A DNA stretch of 64,000 bases from SHVO01 sp041905525 (GCA_041905525.1 JAYRKY010000004.1:62001-126000); one strand, 5' to 3'. Counted from the first letter of the stretch, positions 1 through 9,023 are shown. Notes: generated from the sequence alone by a model not told the origin. Translations and numbers: made by a program.

Positions 1-939
1 CGCGCCCCAGACCGAGAGCGCCACGATCATCACCAGCGGCGAAAGATTCAAGGTTTTGCCGGTGATGCGCGGCTCGATGAAGTTTTCCACAAACGCCTGG
101 ATGGCCCAAAGGCTGCCGAGAACGAAGGCGGCCATAACCACGGAGCCGAATTGCAGAAGGGCCAGCAGGGTGGGAAAGGACATCGCGATCGGCGAGCCGA
201 TGTAGGGAATAAAGTTGAGGACGAATACGAGCAACGCCCAGAACCCGGCGAAATCGACGCCGAAGAGATTGAGGACGACATAACTCAGGACCCCGTTCAG
301 AAGGCTGATGCCGGTCTTGATCAGCACGTAGGTCTCGATCTTCGTCCCGATGTGATCGAGGGTCGCGCGGATGGTCTTTTCCCGCCCGGGGTTCGGGAAG
401 AGCAGGCTAAGTTTACGGTCGAACATACGGCGTTCGAGCAGCAAGAAGGTCACGTAGGCCAGGACCTGGAAGGTATTCCCGGCGATGGACTGAAACGCCA
501 GAACGAAGCGCTCCAGCACATCGCGTATGTTGATTTCCTCCAGGAGAGCCGTGACGGTCAGCGGGCGGTCCCGATTGAGGTATTTGGAAGCGAGGTCGGT
601 GACGTTGTTCAGGAGTTCCTCAAGCTGTGCCTGATACCGGGGCGCCCCATCCACCACCTCGCTGATGTTATTCGCCACAAGCTGAACAATGAGCGCAATG
701 ACCAAGCCCACGGCCAGGATGGCGCCCGAAAGCCCTAGCCAAGCCGGCGGATGCCAGGCCCCAAGACGTAAACCTTCGATCCGGCGTCCCAGGGCGGTAA
801 TGAGGTACGAAACCAAGACGGCCATGACCAGCGGCAGGAGGATTTGCTCGCCGACGACCAGAAGGTAGACCGTCAGGGTGATCAGGCCCAGCGTCGCGAC
901 GGCGCTAAAGAGAGGTTTATCCACTGGGCTCGCCGACAT
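1..939 (-). CDS. AI-2E/PerM-family membrane transporter, C-terminus beyond window
   Basis: Starting at ATG 939, 313 codons are open to the window edge, so the C-terminus is missing. The protein is a polytopic inner-membrane permease: hydrophobic segments lie at about residues 10-50 and 72-92, then a long soluble stretch to about 170, then further segments to the edge. The motifs NFIPYIGSPIA and NFIEPRITGKTLNLSPL are typical of the C-terminal part of AI-2E transporter (PerM/YdiK/TqsA) proteins. Members export small molecules or exchange ions, and the substrate cannot be read from sequence. It starts 6 nt after the barrel gene stops, so it is probably the last visible gene of the leftward operon that begins near 5390. 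Confidence 0.85.
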   Translation of the reverse strand, partial: MSASPVDKPLFSAVATLGLITLTVYLLVVGEQILLPLVMAVLVSYLITALGRRIEGLRLGAWHPPAWLGLSGAILAVGLVIALIVQLVANNISEVVDGAPRYQAQLEELLNNVTDLASKYLNRDRPLTVTALLEEINIRDVLERFVLAFQSIAGNTFQVLAYVTFLLLERRMFDRKLSLLFPNPGREKTIRATLDHIGTKIETYVLIKTGISLLNGVLSYVVLNLFGVDFAGFWALLVFVLNFIPYIGSPIAMSFPTLLALLQFGSVVMAAFVLGSLWAIQAFVENFIEPRITGKTLNLSPLVMIVALSVWGA

Positions 940-945
940 GTGCGA

Positions 946-2244
946 TCAACCGCCTGTCCCGAAGAAGAAACGATAGCTAGCCTGTACCACGGTTTCATGC
1001 GCCTTGGCCGGAAACCCAAGATAGACCCGCTCCGGGCGGTCACTGTCGACCCGGAGAACTTCCAACGTTATGCGCTGCCGGTCACTCGGGCGGAATACGT
1101 AAGCCGCGGTAACGCCTGTCCCGCGTTCGTTGTTATTGTCGGGGAACGTATCCCCGTCCTTCGTCCTGAATTTCTCGAGGCGAAGACTTAAGCGGTGCCG
1201 ACCCCACTCTTTGCTTACGAGAGCGTAGGCCGACCAAAAGTCCGTATACACGATCGCGGTGCGGGGCGGCGGCAAGGTAATGACCGTTGTGGTCCCGGTC
1301 ATATATTGGGCGAGGAAGGTGAAATCGAGCCACTCCGGGGCGACGTAACCGGCGCTCCAGAAGCGAGTCCACCAGGCCCACTGTTCGTACTCGAGGTCGC
1401 GGTCGTCCGCCCGGTTGTCATACCGCATGACCTGCAGACGTCCGTAGTCCTCGGCCGCAAGGTGGGCGACGGCATAATATCCAAAGCGCTCGTCGATCTC
1501 GTGATAGGGCTCTTCGCTCTGAGCCTGTTCATCCAAGGTCGCGCCGGGGCGGATAATCCGGACCGGTGCGAGCGGTACCCGATCGAAGATTCCGACTTCT
1601 CGGTCGCTTAACGTCCATCCGCGCCAGGCCAGAAGCGTTCCGGCGGGATCATTGAACTTGAAGAGCGATCCCGTGAGCGCAATATCCAACGCTTCATCAG
1701 GCCGCCAGGTCAGGCTCGCCTCGCCGCCGATCGTACGGAGTTCTTCGCCGACCCAGGTGTTTATTGCGGATGAGGTGATTGTATAGGGGCTGGTCCAGGC
1801 AAGGCCCTCGTTCTCCAACGAGACAGGCGGGTAAAAGATACCGGCCCGCGCCTTTAGCCCAAACGGCGAAGTCGGCGGCGACTTGTAGGCGAGATAGGCT
1901 TCCTGAACGTCAACGGCCGGGCGCTGCTGCGTATTGGCGGACAAGGCCACGAAGCCGGACCAGTCGAAACCGAAGTGAGGCTGCACGACAAGGGCGCCCT
2001 CTGGTTTGGCGATCACGCCGGCGCCGGAGTCCGAACCCCAGCGCACTTTCCCGAGGCCACCGTCTTCCCAGCTCTTCGTGTTCGACGTCAGGGCGGCCCT
2101 GGCTTCAATGAGCCCCTTTACATCGACATCAAGCCATGACGGAAGGGTCGAATCCTCGGCCGCGCGCGCGTGGGCTGACGCAAGCGCGCTCATCATCGCC
2201 AGGGAGAGGACTACCCCTCTACGCATGATCGCAACACATCCCAT
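946..2244 (-). CDS. Exported beta-barrel-like (porin-type) protein, unknown function
   Basis: A 432-residue protein with an N-terminal signal peptide ending near SAHARA. After it come alternating polar and aromatic strands (for example LSLRLEKF, ITLEVLRV) and a C-terminal aromatic ending VVQASYRFFFGTGG, as expected of an outer-membrane barrel. I do not recognise a named family. An alternative start at ATG 2226 shortens the leader by six residues. It follows the c-di-GMP phosphodiesterase by 27 nt and precedes the permease by 6 nt, so the genes are probably cotranscribed. A role as an outer-membrane channel or anchor serving the same pathway as the cupredoxin-like gene is inference only. Confidence 0.7.
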   Translation of the reverse strand: MGCVAIMRRGVVLSLAMMSALASAHARAAEDSTLPSWLDVDVKGLIEARAALTSNTKSWEDGGLGKVRWGSDSGAGVIAKPEGALVVQPHFGFDWSGFVALSANTQQRPAVDVQEAYLAYKSPPTSPFGLKARAGIFYPPVSLENEGLAWTSPYTITSSAINTWVGEELRTIGGEASLTWRPDEALDIALTGSLFKFNDPAGTLLAWRGWTLSDREVGIFDRVPLAPVRIIRPGATLDEQAQSEEPYHEIDERFGYYAVAHLAAEDYGRLQVMRYDNRADDRDLEYEQWAWWTRFWSAGYVAPEWLDFTFLAQYMTGTTTVITLPPPRTAIVYTDFWSAYALVSKEWGRHRLSLRLEKFRTKDGDTFPDNNNERGTGVTAAYVFRPSDRQRITLEVLRVDSDRPERVYLGFPAKAHETVVQASYRFFFGTGG

Positions 2245-2271
2245 CGACCTGGATCTTCTCCAGGCTGACTC

Positions 2272-4704
2272 TTACTCGCCGGCCGCCAGAATGGCGTCGG
2301 CAGATTCGCCTCGTCCGCGGGCCCAGCGCGAGGTCGCAAGGAATTTGGCGAACTCGTCGGCGGGCAGCGGTTTGCTTACGAAGTACCCTTGAGCCTTCTC
2401 GCATCCGTAGGCTTTGAGAATGTCGATTGACGCCGCGTCTTCGACCCCCTCCGCCGTGACCTTAAGACCTAAGTTATGGCCAAGGTCGATCGTCGAGCGG
2501 ACCAGAATCTCATCGCCCCGGCTACTCGCAAGATTGAGTACAAAGGACTTATCGATCTTGATTTCGTGGACCGGCAGGCTGCGGATGTACGCCATCGACG
2601 AATACCCCGTTCCATAATCGTCGATCGACAGCGTCAGTCCCATTTCATTGAGATGCTTCATCACCTCCAGCGCATGGGCCGGGTCTTGCATCACGGCGCT
2701 TTCGGTGATTTCCAGGATAAGGCAGCGGACCGGCACATTGTGTGCGTCCAGCAGTTTCGCGACTTCAGCCGGAAGATTGCGGTTAGACAGGTCCTTGGCC
2801 GAGAGGTTCACAGCGACTTTGATATCGATTCCGCTATCAAGCCAGATCCGGAGCTGCCTAACAGCAGCTTCCAAGACCCATGCGGTGACTTTCTGGATGT
2901 TACCGGTCCGCTCGGCGAGGGGAATGAATGAGTCCGGCGCCATGAACCCGCGTTTAGGATGAATCCACCTAATGAGCGCTTCGGCGGCCTTGATCGTATC
3001 CGAAGACAGATCCACCTTCGGCTGGAAATAGAGCTGGAACTGCCCTTCATCCAATCCGGCCCGCAATTCGCTCATCATCGAAAGACGTTCAGGCTTGTGC
3101 GGGTCGAGTTCGGAATCATAGGTGAAGAAGGCGTGGCCAAGCCTCTTGCCTTCGAAGATCGCGGTATCGGCGTGTTGCATCAAGGTGCGAGCCGTCGTTC
3201 CGTGTTCCGGATACCGGGCCTCTCCAAGCGTCGCCGTCACGTCGATATTGACCCCGCCCACGCTGATTGGGTTGTCGAAAATCCCCAGAATTTTTCGCGC
3301 GACATCGGTGACACCCGCGCGATTGTCATTATCAAGCACCATGGCGAACATGTTGTTGGCATGGCGGGCGACCGCGTTGGGCTCGGGCACAATTTGCTTC
3401 AATGCCTTGCCGACCTTGCGGATGAGCTGCTCGCCGGTGTCATGGCCGAGAGTATTATTGATCTCGGAAAAGCGGCCGAGCTGGAGAAGCAGAACGCTGA
3501 ACACGCTCGGAGCATTGTGGCGCGCGATGATAAGGTCGGAGACATGCCCTTCAAACGAAACGCGGTTGGGCAAGCCGGACAGGCCGTCATGACGCGCCTG
3601 ATATGCAATTCGGGTTTCGCGCTCCGCGATCCCTTCCATCATTTGGTTGAAAGTCTCGGATAGCCGCCCGATTTCGTCGTGTTGGGTGACCGCAATCTTC
3701 TCGTCATAGCGGCCAGCCTGAATGCGCCGCGCTGCGACATCGAGCGTTCGGATCGGCTTTGCAATGGAGCGGGCGATAAAGACCGCCCCGGCAAGTGACA
3801 GGACGAGAGCTGCGGCGGCCACGCCGATCAGCAGAACAAACAGGGGACCGTATGGCTCCAGAGCGACATCCAGCGAATACTGCAGAATCGCTTCGACGCC
3901 GACCGCGCCCTGAGGCGCCGGCAGGTTAGCCACCAGCGTCACGTAGTCGCTTCCTCCCAGCTTGACCAACACCGGCTCGCCTTGGAAGCGGGCTTCTTTC
4001 GATATCGCGGCGATGAGTTCGCTCTTTAGGGCCGGTTCAAGAGTGGACGCGGCGCCCTGCCACTCGCCCGCCTTGTTTTTGAAGGCGAAGGTGATCTCGA
4101 TAGGGATCGTAGTCGTCTTTTGGAGTTCGGTGGCGAAGTTGTCGCCGATTTCGAGACCGACGACGACCCATGTGATCGGGACTGGCGCTTTGATGGGGAC
4201 GACCACGAGGCGATAGAGGTGATTGTCCATGACCGCGGTCGCGGCAGCGCGCTCGTCGTCCTCCGCTTTTTCAATCATATCCTTGAACGGGAACATTCCG
4301 CCTGTGGATCCGATGGCGACAATATCCCCAGTCTCCGCGGCATCTACGGCAGAACCGGTATCGGCGAGGATTTTGCCGTCAAGGGATAGGAGGAAGAAGC
4401 GATCCGCGTGGAAGCGGTGGCCAAGATTGTGTAAGGCGGACAGGATTGTCGGACGGTCGTCGGTGGAGAAGGCCTGCCGGAATCCGTAATCCGAAGCGAG
4501 GATCGTTGCGCCCTCGGCCAGAGTGTCCGCAGTTGCGGCGACGCGCTTGTTGAAGATCTCGTTTGTATCGATCAGCTGTTGGCGCGCCTGATCGAAGATA
4601 TTGTCCCGGATGGCGTTCTGAACCAGGTAGAACGTGAAGGCTTCCACCAGCGCGAACAAAATCCATGAGAAGAAGATGAGCCTTGTCTGGAAGCTGCGAA
4701 ACAC
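2272..4704 (-). CDS. Membrane c-di-GMP phosphodiesterase (sensor-HAMP-degenerate GGDEF-EAL)
   Basis: 810 residues. TM1 lies at about 7-29 and a periplasmic sensor (probably double-Cache-like) at about 30-285. TM2 follows at about 288-312, then HAMP to about 362, GGDEF at about 372-530 and EAL at about 545-790. The EAL active site looks intact: EALIRW near residue 576, then DDYGTGYSS, KIDKSF and AEGVE. The cyclase signature reads ANNMF near residue 450 instead of GGDEF, so diguanylate cyclase activity is very unlikely. The GGDEF domain may act as a GTP-sensing or structural module. The expected reaction is hydrolysis of c-di-GMP to pGpG under control of a periplasmic signal. It lies 17 nt after the cupredoxin-like gene, whose product is a plausible signal partner. 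Confidence 0.93.
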   Translation of the reverse strand: MFRSFQTRLIFFSWILFALVEAFTFYLVQNAIRDNIFDQARQQLIDTNEIFNKRVAATADTLAEGATILASDYGFRQAFSTDDRPTILSALHNLGHRFHADRFFLLSLDGKILADTGSAVDAAETGDIVAIGSTGGMFPFKDMIEKAEDDERAAATAVMDNHLYRLVVVPIKAPVPITWVVVGLEIGDNFATELQKTTTIPIEITFAFKNKAGEWQGAASTLEPALKSELIAAISKEARFQGEPVLVKLGGSDYVTLVANLPAPQGAVGVEAILQYSLDVALEPYGPLFVLLIGVAAAALVLSLAGAVFIARSIAKPIRTLDVAARRIQAGRYDEKIAVTQHDEIGRLSETFNQMMEGIAERETRIAYQARHDGLSGLPNRVSFEGHVSDLIIARHNAPSVFSVLLLQLGRFSEINNTLGHDTGEQLIRKVGKALKQIVPEPNAVARHANNMFAMVLDNDNRAGVTDVARKILGIFDNPISVGGVNIDVTATLGEARYPEHGTTARTLMQHADTAIFEGKRLGHAFFTYDSELDPHKPERLSMMSELRAGLDEGQFQLYFQPKVDLSSDTIKAAEALIRWIHPKRGFMAPDSFIPLAERTGNIQKVTAWVLEAAVRQLRIWLDSGIDIKVAVNLSAKDLSNRNLPAEVAKLLDAHNVPVRCLILEITESAVMQDPAHALEVMKHLNEMGLTLSIDDYGTGYSSMAYIRSLPVHEIKIDKSFVLNLASSRGDEILVRSTIDLGHNLGLKVTAEGVEDAASIDILKAYGCEKAQGYFVSKPLPADEFAKFLATSRWARGRGESADAILAAGE

Positions 4705-4721
4705 GGTGCCGCTCCCCGCGC

Positions 4722-5390
4722 TCAGTACGCTTTTTCGTCGAAGGCGCCCGGCTTGCGTTGTCCGCGGCCGTTCTTAAGGCGCATTTCGATCTTCACTTCG
4801 ACATTGCCATCGGCGCCCACGGTTACGTCTTGCTCCGGCGCCTGGCCGCGTAAACTCGGATGCCAAGCGGACACGGTATACTTTCCTGGGGGCAATCCTT
4901 TGATCTGGGCGGCGCCGTCTTTCGCCGTGGTCGCGAAATGCGGACCCGGCGCGACGTAGACGTAGGCGAGCATGTTGTCATGGATGTTGCAGCCCACGGG
5001 GACCGGGCCAGGCTTGTCGAAGACGACACTGCCGATCTCGCCGCTTCCGTAAAGTTTGAGCTCGAAAGTCTTAGCGGTCGAAAACGAATAGACCTGATGG
5101 CGGAAGGAGTCGTGATTGGGGAAATCCACGGTGGTGCCTGCTTGCACCGCCAACACGAAGGGGATGAACTGCTTACCTTCCTGTATCATCACCGCTTTGG
5201 CGCCTGGCTTGGCAAGCGTCAGGCCTCCGCCGGCTGGAACGGCGGTGATCACCGCATCGGCCACGGCTTCTCCATCGGGCGTCGACACGCGTCCGGCGAC
5301 GCCGCCTGCGACCGCGCCGGTCGATGCGCCGAGTAGCGCTAACAGCGTGATAAGACACCCGAATGTCGGCTTAGCTGCCGCCACCGCCAT
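4722..5390 (-). CDS. Secreted cupredoxin-like / methylamine-utilization-type protein
   Basis: About 222 residues from ATG 5390 (TTG 5399 is an alternative). A signal peptide ends near GAVAGG. A short carboxypeptidase-regulatory-like stretch (GRVSTPDGEAVADAVITAV) leads into a plastocyanin-like fold. The candidate copper ligands are His in NHDSFRHQVYSF and the Cys-His-Met cluster in GCNIHDNM. A second Ig-like stretch (KGLPPGKYTVSAWHP) follows. Proteins of this layout are often annotated methylamine utilization protein, but there are no mau genes here. It is the first gene of a leftward operon with the c-di-GMP phosphodiesterase and the barrel protein, which suggests a periplasmic redox or copper-linked role. 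That role is inference. Confidence 0.8.
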   Translation of the reverse strand: MAVAAAKPTFGCLITLLALLGASTGAVAGGVAGRVSTPDGEAVADAVITAVPAGGGLTLAKPGAKAVMIQEGKQFIPFVLAVQAGTTVDFPNHDSFRHQVYSFSTAKTFELKLYGSGEIGSVVFDKPGPVPVGCNIHDNMLAYVYVAPGPHFATTAKDGAAQIKGLPPGKYTVSAWHPSLRGQAPEQDVTVGADGNVEVKIEMRLKNGRGQRKPGAFDEKAY

Positions 5391-5423
5391 GCTCCCCAAT
5401 AAGACGGAGCATTATCGCAGGCT

Positions 5424-5464
5424 TAAAAACGAAAACCAGCGCAGACCCGGGGTGTGCGCTGGTT
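5424..5464 (-). terminator. Rho-independent terminator of sapC
   Basis: A perfect 10-bp inverted repeat (arms 5434-5443 and 5455-5464, 11-nt loop) is followed on the minus strand by TTCG and a run of five T. It lies about 60 nt downstream of the SapC stop and just upstream of the cupredoxin-like gene, so it separates the two leftward transcription units. Confidence 0.85.
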
Positions 5465-5521
5465 TCGGAAGCCAGAAGTCTAATCCCCACTAGGGGTTAG
5501 CAGATCATCGAACCACTAGGT

Positions 5522-6307
5522 CTAGGCCTGGAGCGGGGCGACGATCGAAGGCGGGATCCAGCCGCGCGTGTTGCGCAGCATCAGCATTTCCCAGTTGTTC
5601 ATGGACTGAAGATGGAAATAGACCGCATGCATGTAGCCCTTCTTCCACCACTCGACGATGGTTGCCTCGGGCAACTGGCGGAATTTATCTTCGCTCACCC
5701 GCTTGAAAGTCGCGATAGATTCAACCTTGCCGGGTTCGACTTCGGCCTGCAGCGTGGACTCTTCAATCACGTCGGCGGCCTTCAGAGCTTCCGACAGATC
5801 GCGCGTATACATATGTGCGTTATGGAATTGCTCGCCAAGTTCCACCGCCTGCTTGATGACCGGCGTCTCTTTGCCGTCTTCGAACAGGGCGCGCGCGTCT
5901 GATTTGCTCGACCGGCCGGCCCGGTCGATGCCGAGGCGCAGCATTTCGTCGCCCTGCTGGCCGAGCAGAATGAACGGATAGCGGCGGATGTAGGCGGGGA
6001 CATATACGCCGCGTTCCCACTGACCATCGCGATCCACGAACAGGTTTGTATTCGGCTGAAACCCGAGGACGCAGGTCGGGACGACGTCGCCCAGGAAAAT
6101 GATGGGGAAATGGCGCGCCGCCATCATGAATTCCGGAGCCGTCAGCGGCACCGTGTTGGCGCGGGCTGCAAACGTGAAATCGTTTTCCGGTCGGATTTTC
6201 CAGTCCGGCTGCAATGAAGCCGCAACCGGCATCGGCTCGGTATAAAAGAGCGGCACTGCGCCCGGCGGCGGCGCGGCGGCTGTAGCGGCTTGAGTGTTCT
6301 CGGACAC
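5522..6307 (-). CDS. SapC family protein
   Basis: 261 residues from GTG 6307. The sequence matches the SapC family (PF07277): a Pro-rich N-terminus, then PLFYTEPMPV, the core HFPIIF, a stretch around GVYVPAYIRRYPF and a C-terminal HLQSMNNW. SapC was named from the Campylobacter S-layer locus, but most alphaproteobacterial members are of unknown function and no S-layer genes are visible here. There is no signal peptide, so it is predicted cytoplasmic. It appears monocistronic, with its own terminator at 5424-5464. Confidence 0.85.
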   Translation of the reverse strand: MSENTQAATAAAPPPGAVPLFYTEPMPVAASLQPDWKIRPENDFTFAARANTVPLTAPEFMMAARHFPIIFLGDVVPTCVLGFQPNTNLFVDRDGQWERGVYVPAYIRRYPFILLGQQGDEMLRLGIDRAGRSSKSDARALFEDGKETPVIKQAVELGEQFHNAHMYTRDLSEALKAADVIEESTLQAEVEPGKVESIATFKRVSEDKFRQLPEATIVEWWKKGYMHAVYFHLQSMNNWEMLMLRNTRGWIPPSIVAPLQA

Positions 6308-6421
6308 GACGAACTATCCCCCAGAGACTATGAAATTATATGGGCCAGATGACTGGCGGGTGGGGAGGATAGAGCCCGGTCCTCCAAACGCAAGGGCTGT
6401 TTTCTCTGTATTTTCAGCGGT

Positions 6422-7060
6422 TTACGGCTTCGGCTGAGCCGAAATCAACCGCATGTGCTTGAAGTAGTGCCATAGGAAGATGGCGACACTGGACCGGTAG
6501 GGTCTCCAAAGCTCCCCTAGGGTCTCGCAAACGTCCGGTCCGGGCCGCTCGTCCAGCTCATGCAACATGCGCACTGCATGCTGGATCGCCAAGTCGCCGA
6601 CGGGCCAAATATCCGGCCGCCCCATTCCGAAAAGGAGGTAGATGTCGGCGGTCCAGCCGCCGATCCCTTTGTGCGCGGTCAGTGTCGATCGAACTTCTTC
6701 ATCGGACGCGCGCGCGAGAGCGCGAAAATTAAGTTTCCCCTCGGCTGCGGCTTCAGCGAGTCCCAAGGCATAGCGTGTCTTCGGGCCGCTCATGCCGTTC
6801 GCACGCAGCCCTTTCTCTCCGAGGGTCAGGAGGCTGCGCGGGGTGACACGCCCACCCGCGGCCTTCTGGAGCTTCGCCCAAATCGCCGCGCCGGCCGCGG
6901 TCGAGACCTGTTGATCGACAATGATATGGATCAACGTCGCGAACCCGGGATCCATTCCTCGCGCGGCGGGAAGTCCGGCCGATTTGATTGCGGCGCCTAA
7001 ACGTTTATCGCGACGGCGCAGAATCCCGAGATGGCGGTGCAGTTCGTCCTGCGGCAGCAT
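6422..7060 (-). CDS. DNA-3-methyladenine glycosylase II-like (AlkA/HhH-GPD family)
   Basis: About 212 residues from ATG 7060. The HhH-GPD signature is clear: the hairpin LTAHKGIGGWTADIYLLF, then WPVGDLAIQ with the catalytic Asp. No Lys precedes it, so the enzyme should be a monofunctional glycosylase. It would excise alkylated bases (3-methyladenine and similar) in base-excision repair. It is shorter than E. coli AlkA because the N-terminal TBP-like domain is absent. The start directly follows the yaaA stop (TAA-like spacing of 2 nt), so translation is probably coupled to yaaA. That linkage joins alkylation and peroxide damage defence in one unit. Confidence 0.88.
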   Translation of the reverse strand: MLPQDELHRHLGILRRRDKRLGAAIKSAGLPAARGMDPGFATLIHIIVDQQVSTAAGAAIWAKLQKAAGGRVTPRSLLTLGEKGLRANGMSGPKTRYALGLAEAAAEGKLNFRALARASDEEVRSTLTAHKGIGGWTADIYLLFGMGRPDIWPVGDLAIQHAVRMLHELDERPGPDVCETLGELWRPYRSSVAIFLWHYFKHMRLISAQPKP

Positions 7061-7062
7061 GG

Positions 7063-7836
7063 TTACTTGGCCTTCCGGCTGAAGACCCACTGCGAGCCAT
7101 GCGACGCCTTGGCGTCAAATTTGTATCCCGCCACATCGAAGCCTTTGAGATCTTCCGGCGCCTCAAGGCGCCTCTCGGTGATGTAGCGCGCCATCATCCC
7201 GCGGGCTTTCTTCGCCAGAAAGCTCACGATTTGCGATTTGGCGCCCTTGATCTCCTTGAAGACAGGCTGCACGACCGGCGCCCGTAGCGCGCTCTCGTCG
7301 ATCGCGGACCAGTACTCCTCCGACGCAAGATTGACCAGCGTAGGGTCGTTCATCTGCGCCGCAAGGCGGTTGATGTGCGCGGCGATGCTCTCTCTCCAAA
7401 ATGCATACAGGTCGGCGCCGCGATCGTTCTTCAGTCTTGTCCCCATCTCAAGACGGTAAGGCTGTATGGCGTCGAGGGGCCGCAGGAGGCCATACAATCC
7501 AGAGAGGATTGCCACATGATCTTGGGCGAACTTGATGTCTTCCGCCGTCAGCGACTTCGCGTCAAAGCCCATATAGACGTCACCCGCGAAGGCGAAGATC
7601 GCCGGCTTCGTCTCGGCCCTGTTCTTAGGGTCGAAGTTTTGAAACCGCTCGAAGTTGAGGTCGGCAAGCTTCGGACTGATATCCATGAGGCGGCGAAGGT
7701 CGGCCCGTGTGAGCGTTTTGCTCCGTTCTGCCAATATCGCGGTGTCCTTCAGCAGTCCGGGTTGGGTCGGCCTGGCGAAGGAAGGCGGCGGCGAAAAGTC
7801 CAGCCGTTTCGCCGGGGAAAGAATCGCGAGCAACAT
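7063..7836 (-). CDS. yaaA: Peroxide stress protein YaaA
   Basis: 257 residues, the normal length of the YaaA/DUF328 family. It has the hallmark N-terminus MLLAILSPAKRLDF, the internal YRLEMGTRLKN motif and the C-terminal HGSQWVFSRK. In E. coli, YaaA is induced by OxyR and limits Fenton damage by lowering free intracellular iron. The protein is a DNA-binding cytoplasmic protein. It is followed within 2 nt by the AlkA-like glycosylase and lies 9 nt after the cyclic-nucleotide-binding protein. No OxyR site was recognised. Confidence 0.93.
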   Translation of the reverse strand: MLLAILSPAKRLDFSPPPSFARPTQPGLLKDTAILAERSKTLTRADLRRLMDISPKLADLNFERFQNFDPKNRAETKPAIFAFAGDVYMGFDAKSLTAEDIKFAQDHVAILSGLYGLLRPLDAIQPYRLEMGTRLKNDRGADLYAFWRESIAAHINRLAAQMNDPTLVNLASEEYWSAIDESALRAPVVQPVFKEIKGAKSQIVSFLAKKARGMMARYITERRLEAPEDLKGFDVAGYKFDAKASHGSQWVFSRKAK

Positions 7837-7845
7837 TTTCGTTAT

Positions 7846-8376
7846 TTAAGTTGGTGCAGCGCTGGTCTTATCAGGGGCGGCAGCGGGTTGCGACGCTTCT
7901 TTCTCCGCCTTCGAAGATGCTTTGAGATCCGCGAGCATTTTTTCCGCGACTTTCGCGGTTGTCGCGTATCGTTCGTTTACCCGGCTCAAGTTGTTCACGA
8001 GAATCGCCAACAGGGCGCGAACGAAGGGATCGCAGGCGGCAATTTTCTGCTGCATCGTCGTTCGCGAAATCCGGCAGACCACGGAGGGTTCAAGAGCGAT
8101 CGTCGTCGCGGTGCGCGGTTCGCCGGTGATCGCCGCCATTTCTCCGAACATTGCGCCTTTCTCGAGAACCGCCAGGCGAATCTGTTTACCATCGACAGTT
8201 TTAAAAACGCCGATCTTGCCGGATTCAACAACGAAGGTGTCTGAACTGTCCTGCCCTTCGCGGAAAATGACCTTGTCCTTCTCGAACAGGATGCGGGCGA
8301 GGATCTCACCGCGCTTGGCGCGAAGGGTGGTGTTCTCCTCCGGCGGCTGAAAGGGGGCGTCACCAAATCCGGTCAC
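7846..8376 (-). CDS. Stand-alone cyclic nucleotide-binding domain protein
   Basis: 176 residues from GTG 8376, overlapping the preceding stop (GTGA). It contains a single cNMP-binding beta-roll: FREGQDSSDTFVVESGKIGVFK, then the phosphate-binding cassette FGEMAAITGEPRTATTIA at about 90-107. There is no helix-turn-helix after it. The C-terminal 50 residues are a helical then Ala/Pro/Lys-rich tail. It therefore cannot act as a CRP/FNR-type DNA-binding regulator by itself and may be an adaptor or a regulator of a partner. Its position between the exported protein and yaaA implies cotranscription. Confidence 0.85.
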   Translation of the reverse strand: MTGFGDAPFQPPEENTTLRAKRGEILARILFEKDKVIFREGQDSSDTFVVESGKIGVFKTVDGKQIRLAVLEKGAMFGEMAAITGEPRTATTIALEPSVVCRISRTTMQQKIAACDPFVRALLAILVNNLSRVNERYATTAKVAEKMLADLKASSKAEKEASQPAAAPDKTSAAPT

Positions 8377-9023
8377 GGCGAGATCTCCCTTCGATTAAGT
8401 GAGGCTTGCCAAACACCGTCGGAGTTCTTGCAACCCAGCGTGCTGGCGCGCTCTTCGCTATCCGAAATGGCGACGGTTTGTACGAACGTGCGGCAGATGA
8501 AACCGCCCAGCGAGGTTTCGTCCTCGGCCATAGCGCTGCCGGTCCGGCCTTCATTCTCCCAATAAATTGTTTCCCCGATGGGCGCGGTGAAAGCTTCGCG
8601 TTGCGCCGCCTGCTGAAGCGCCGCTTGGTCCTTGCTCAGCTGGGCGAGGACTGCCGGCGGCAACACATCGAAAGGTTCGGGGGCGTCCGATTTCCGAACC
8701 TGCTTCGCAACGGCGGCATTTCTCTTCGCGGCGCGCACCACTTGTGCGCGCTGCTGCTCGGCCGCGCGCGAGGCTGCTCTCGCCTGCGCCGCGGAAACAG
8801 ACACCTGGCGCGCTGTACGTGCGGTGGCGGCCGAACTCGCGGCGATGTTTTTGCTGACGGCCGCAAGGTCGCGCGACACGATCCGGGCCGTTGTCGCGAC
8901 GGGCGCGATAGCCGCAGCGGTCGTCTGCTGCGCCACGCGCGGCAATATGCCGCAGCCGGCAAGGCAGGCCGCCAATGCGATAGCCACGACAATTCGGAAG
9001 TTGGAAGTCCCCACGCGCCCCAC
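8373..9023 (-). CDS. Exported lipoprotein with surface-antigen-like C-terminal domain
   Basis: 216 residues from GTG 9023 (GTG 9014 is also possible). The leader ends in the lipobox LAGC, so it is a predicted lipoprotein. Residues about 30-110 are Ala-rich and heptad-like, probably a coiled-coil stalk. The C-terminal part (APIGETIYWENEG, then GGFICRTF, then a second Cys) resembles the 17-kDa surface antigen/RT0821-type domain, with two conserved Cys. The next gene upstream shows the same C-terminal pattern. Function unknown; an envelope-spanning tether is possible. Confidence 0.7.
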   Translation of the reverse strand: MGRVGTSNFRIVVAIALAACLAGCGILPRVAQQTTAAAIAPVATTARIVSRDLAAVSKNIAASSAATARTARQVSVSAAQARAASRAAEQQRAQVVRAAKRNAAVAKQVRKSDAPEPFDVLPPAVLAQLSKDQAALQQAAQREAFTAPIGETIYWENEGRTGSAMAEDETSLGGFICRTFVQTVAISDSEERASTLGCKNSDGVWQASLNRREISP

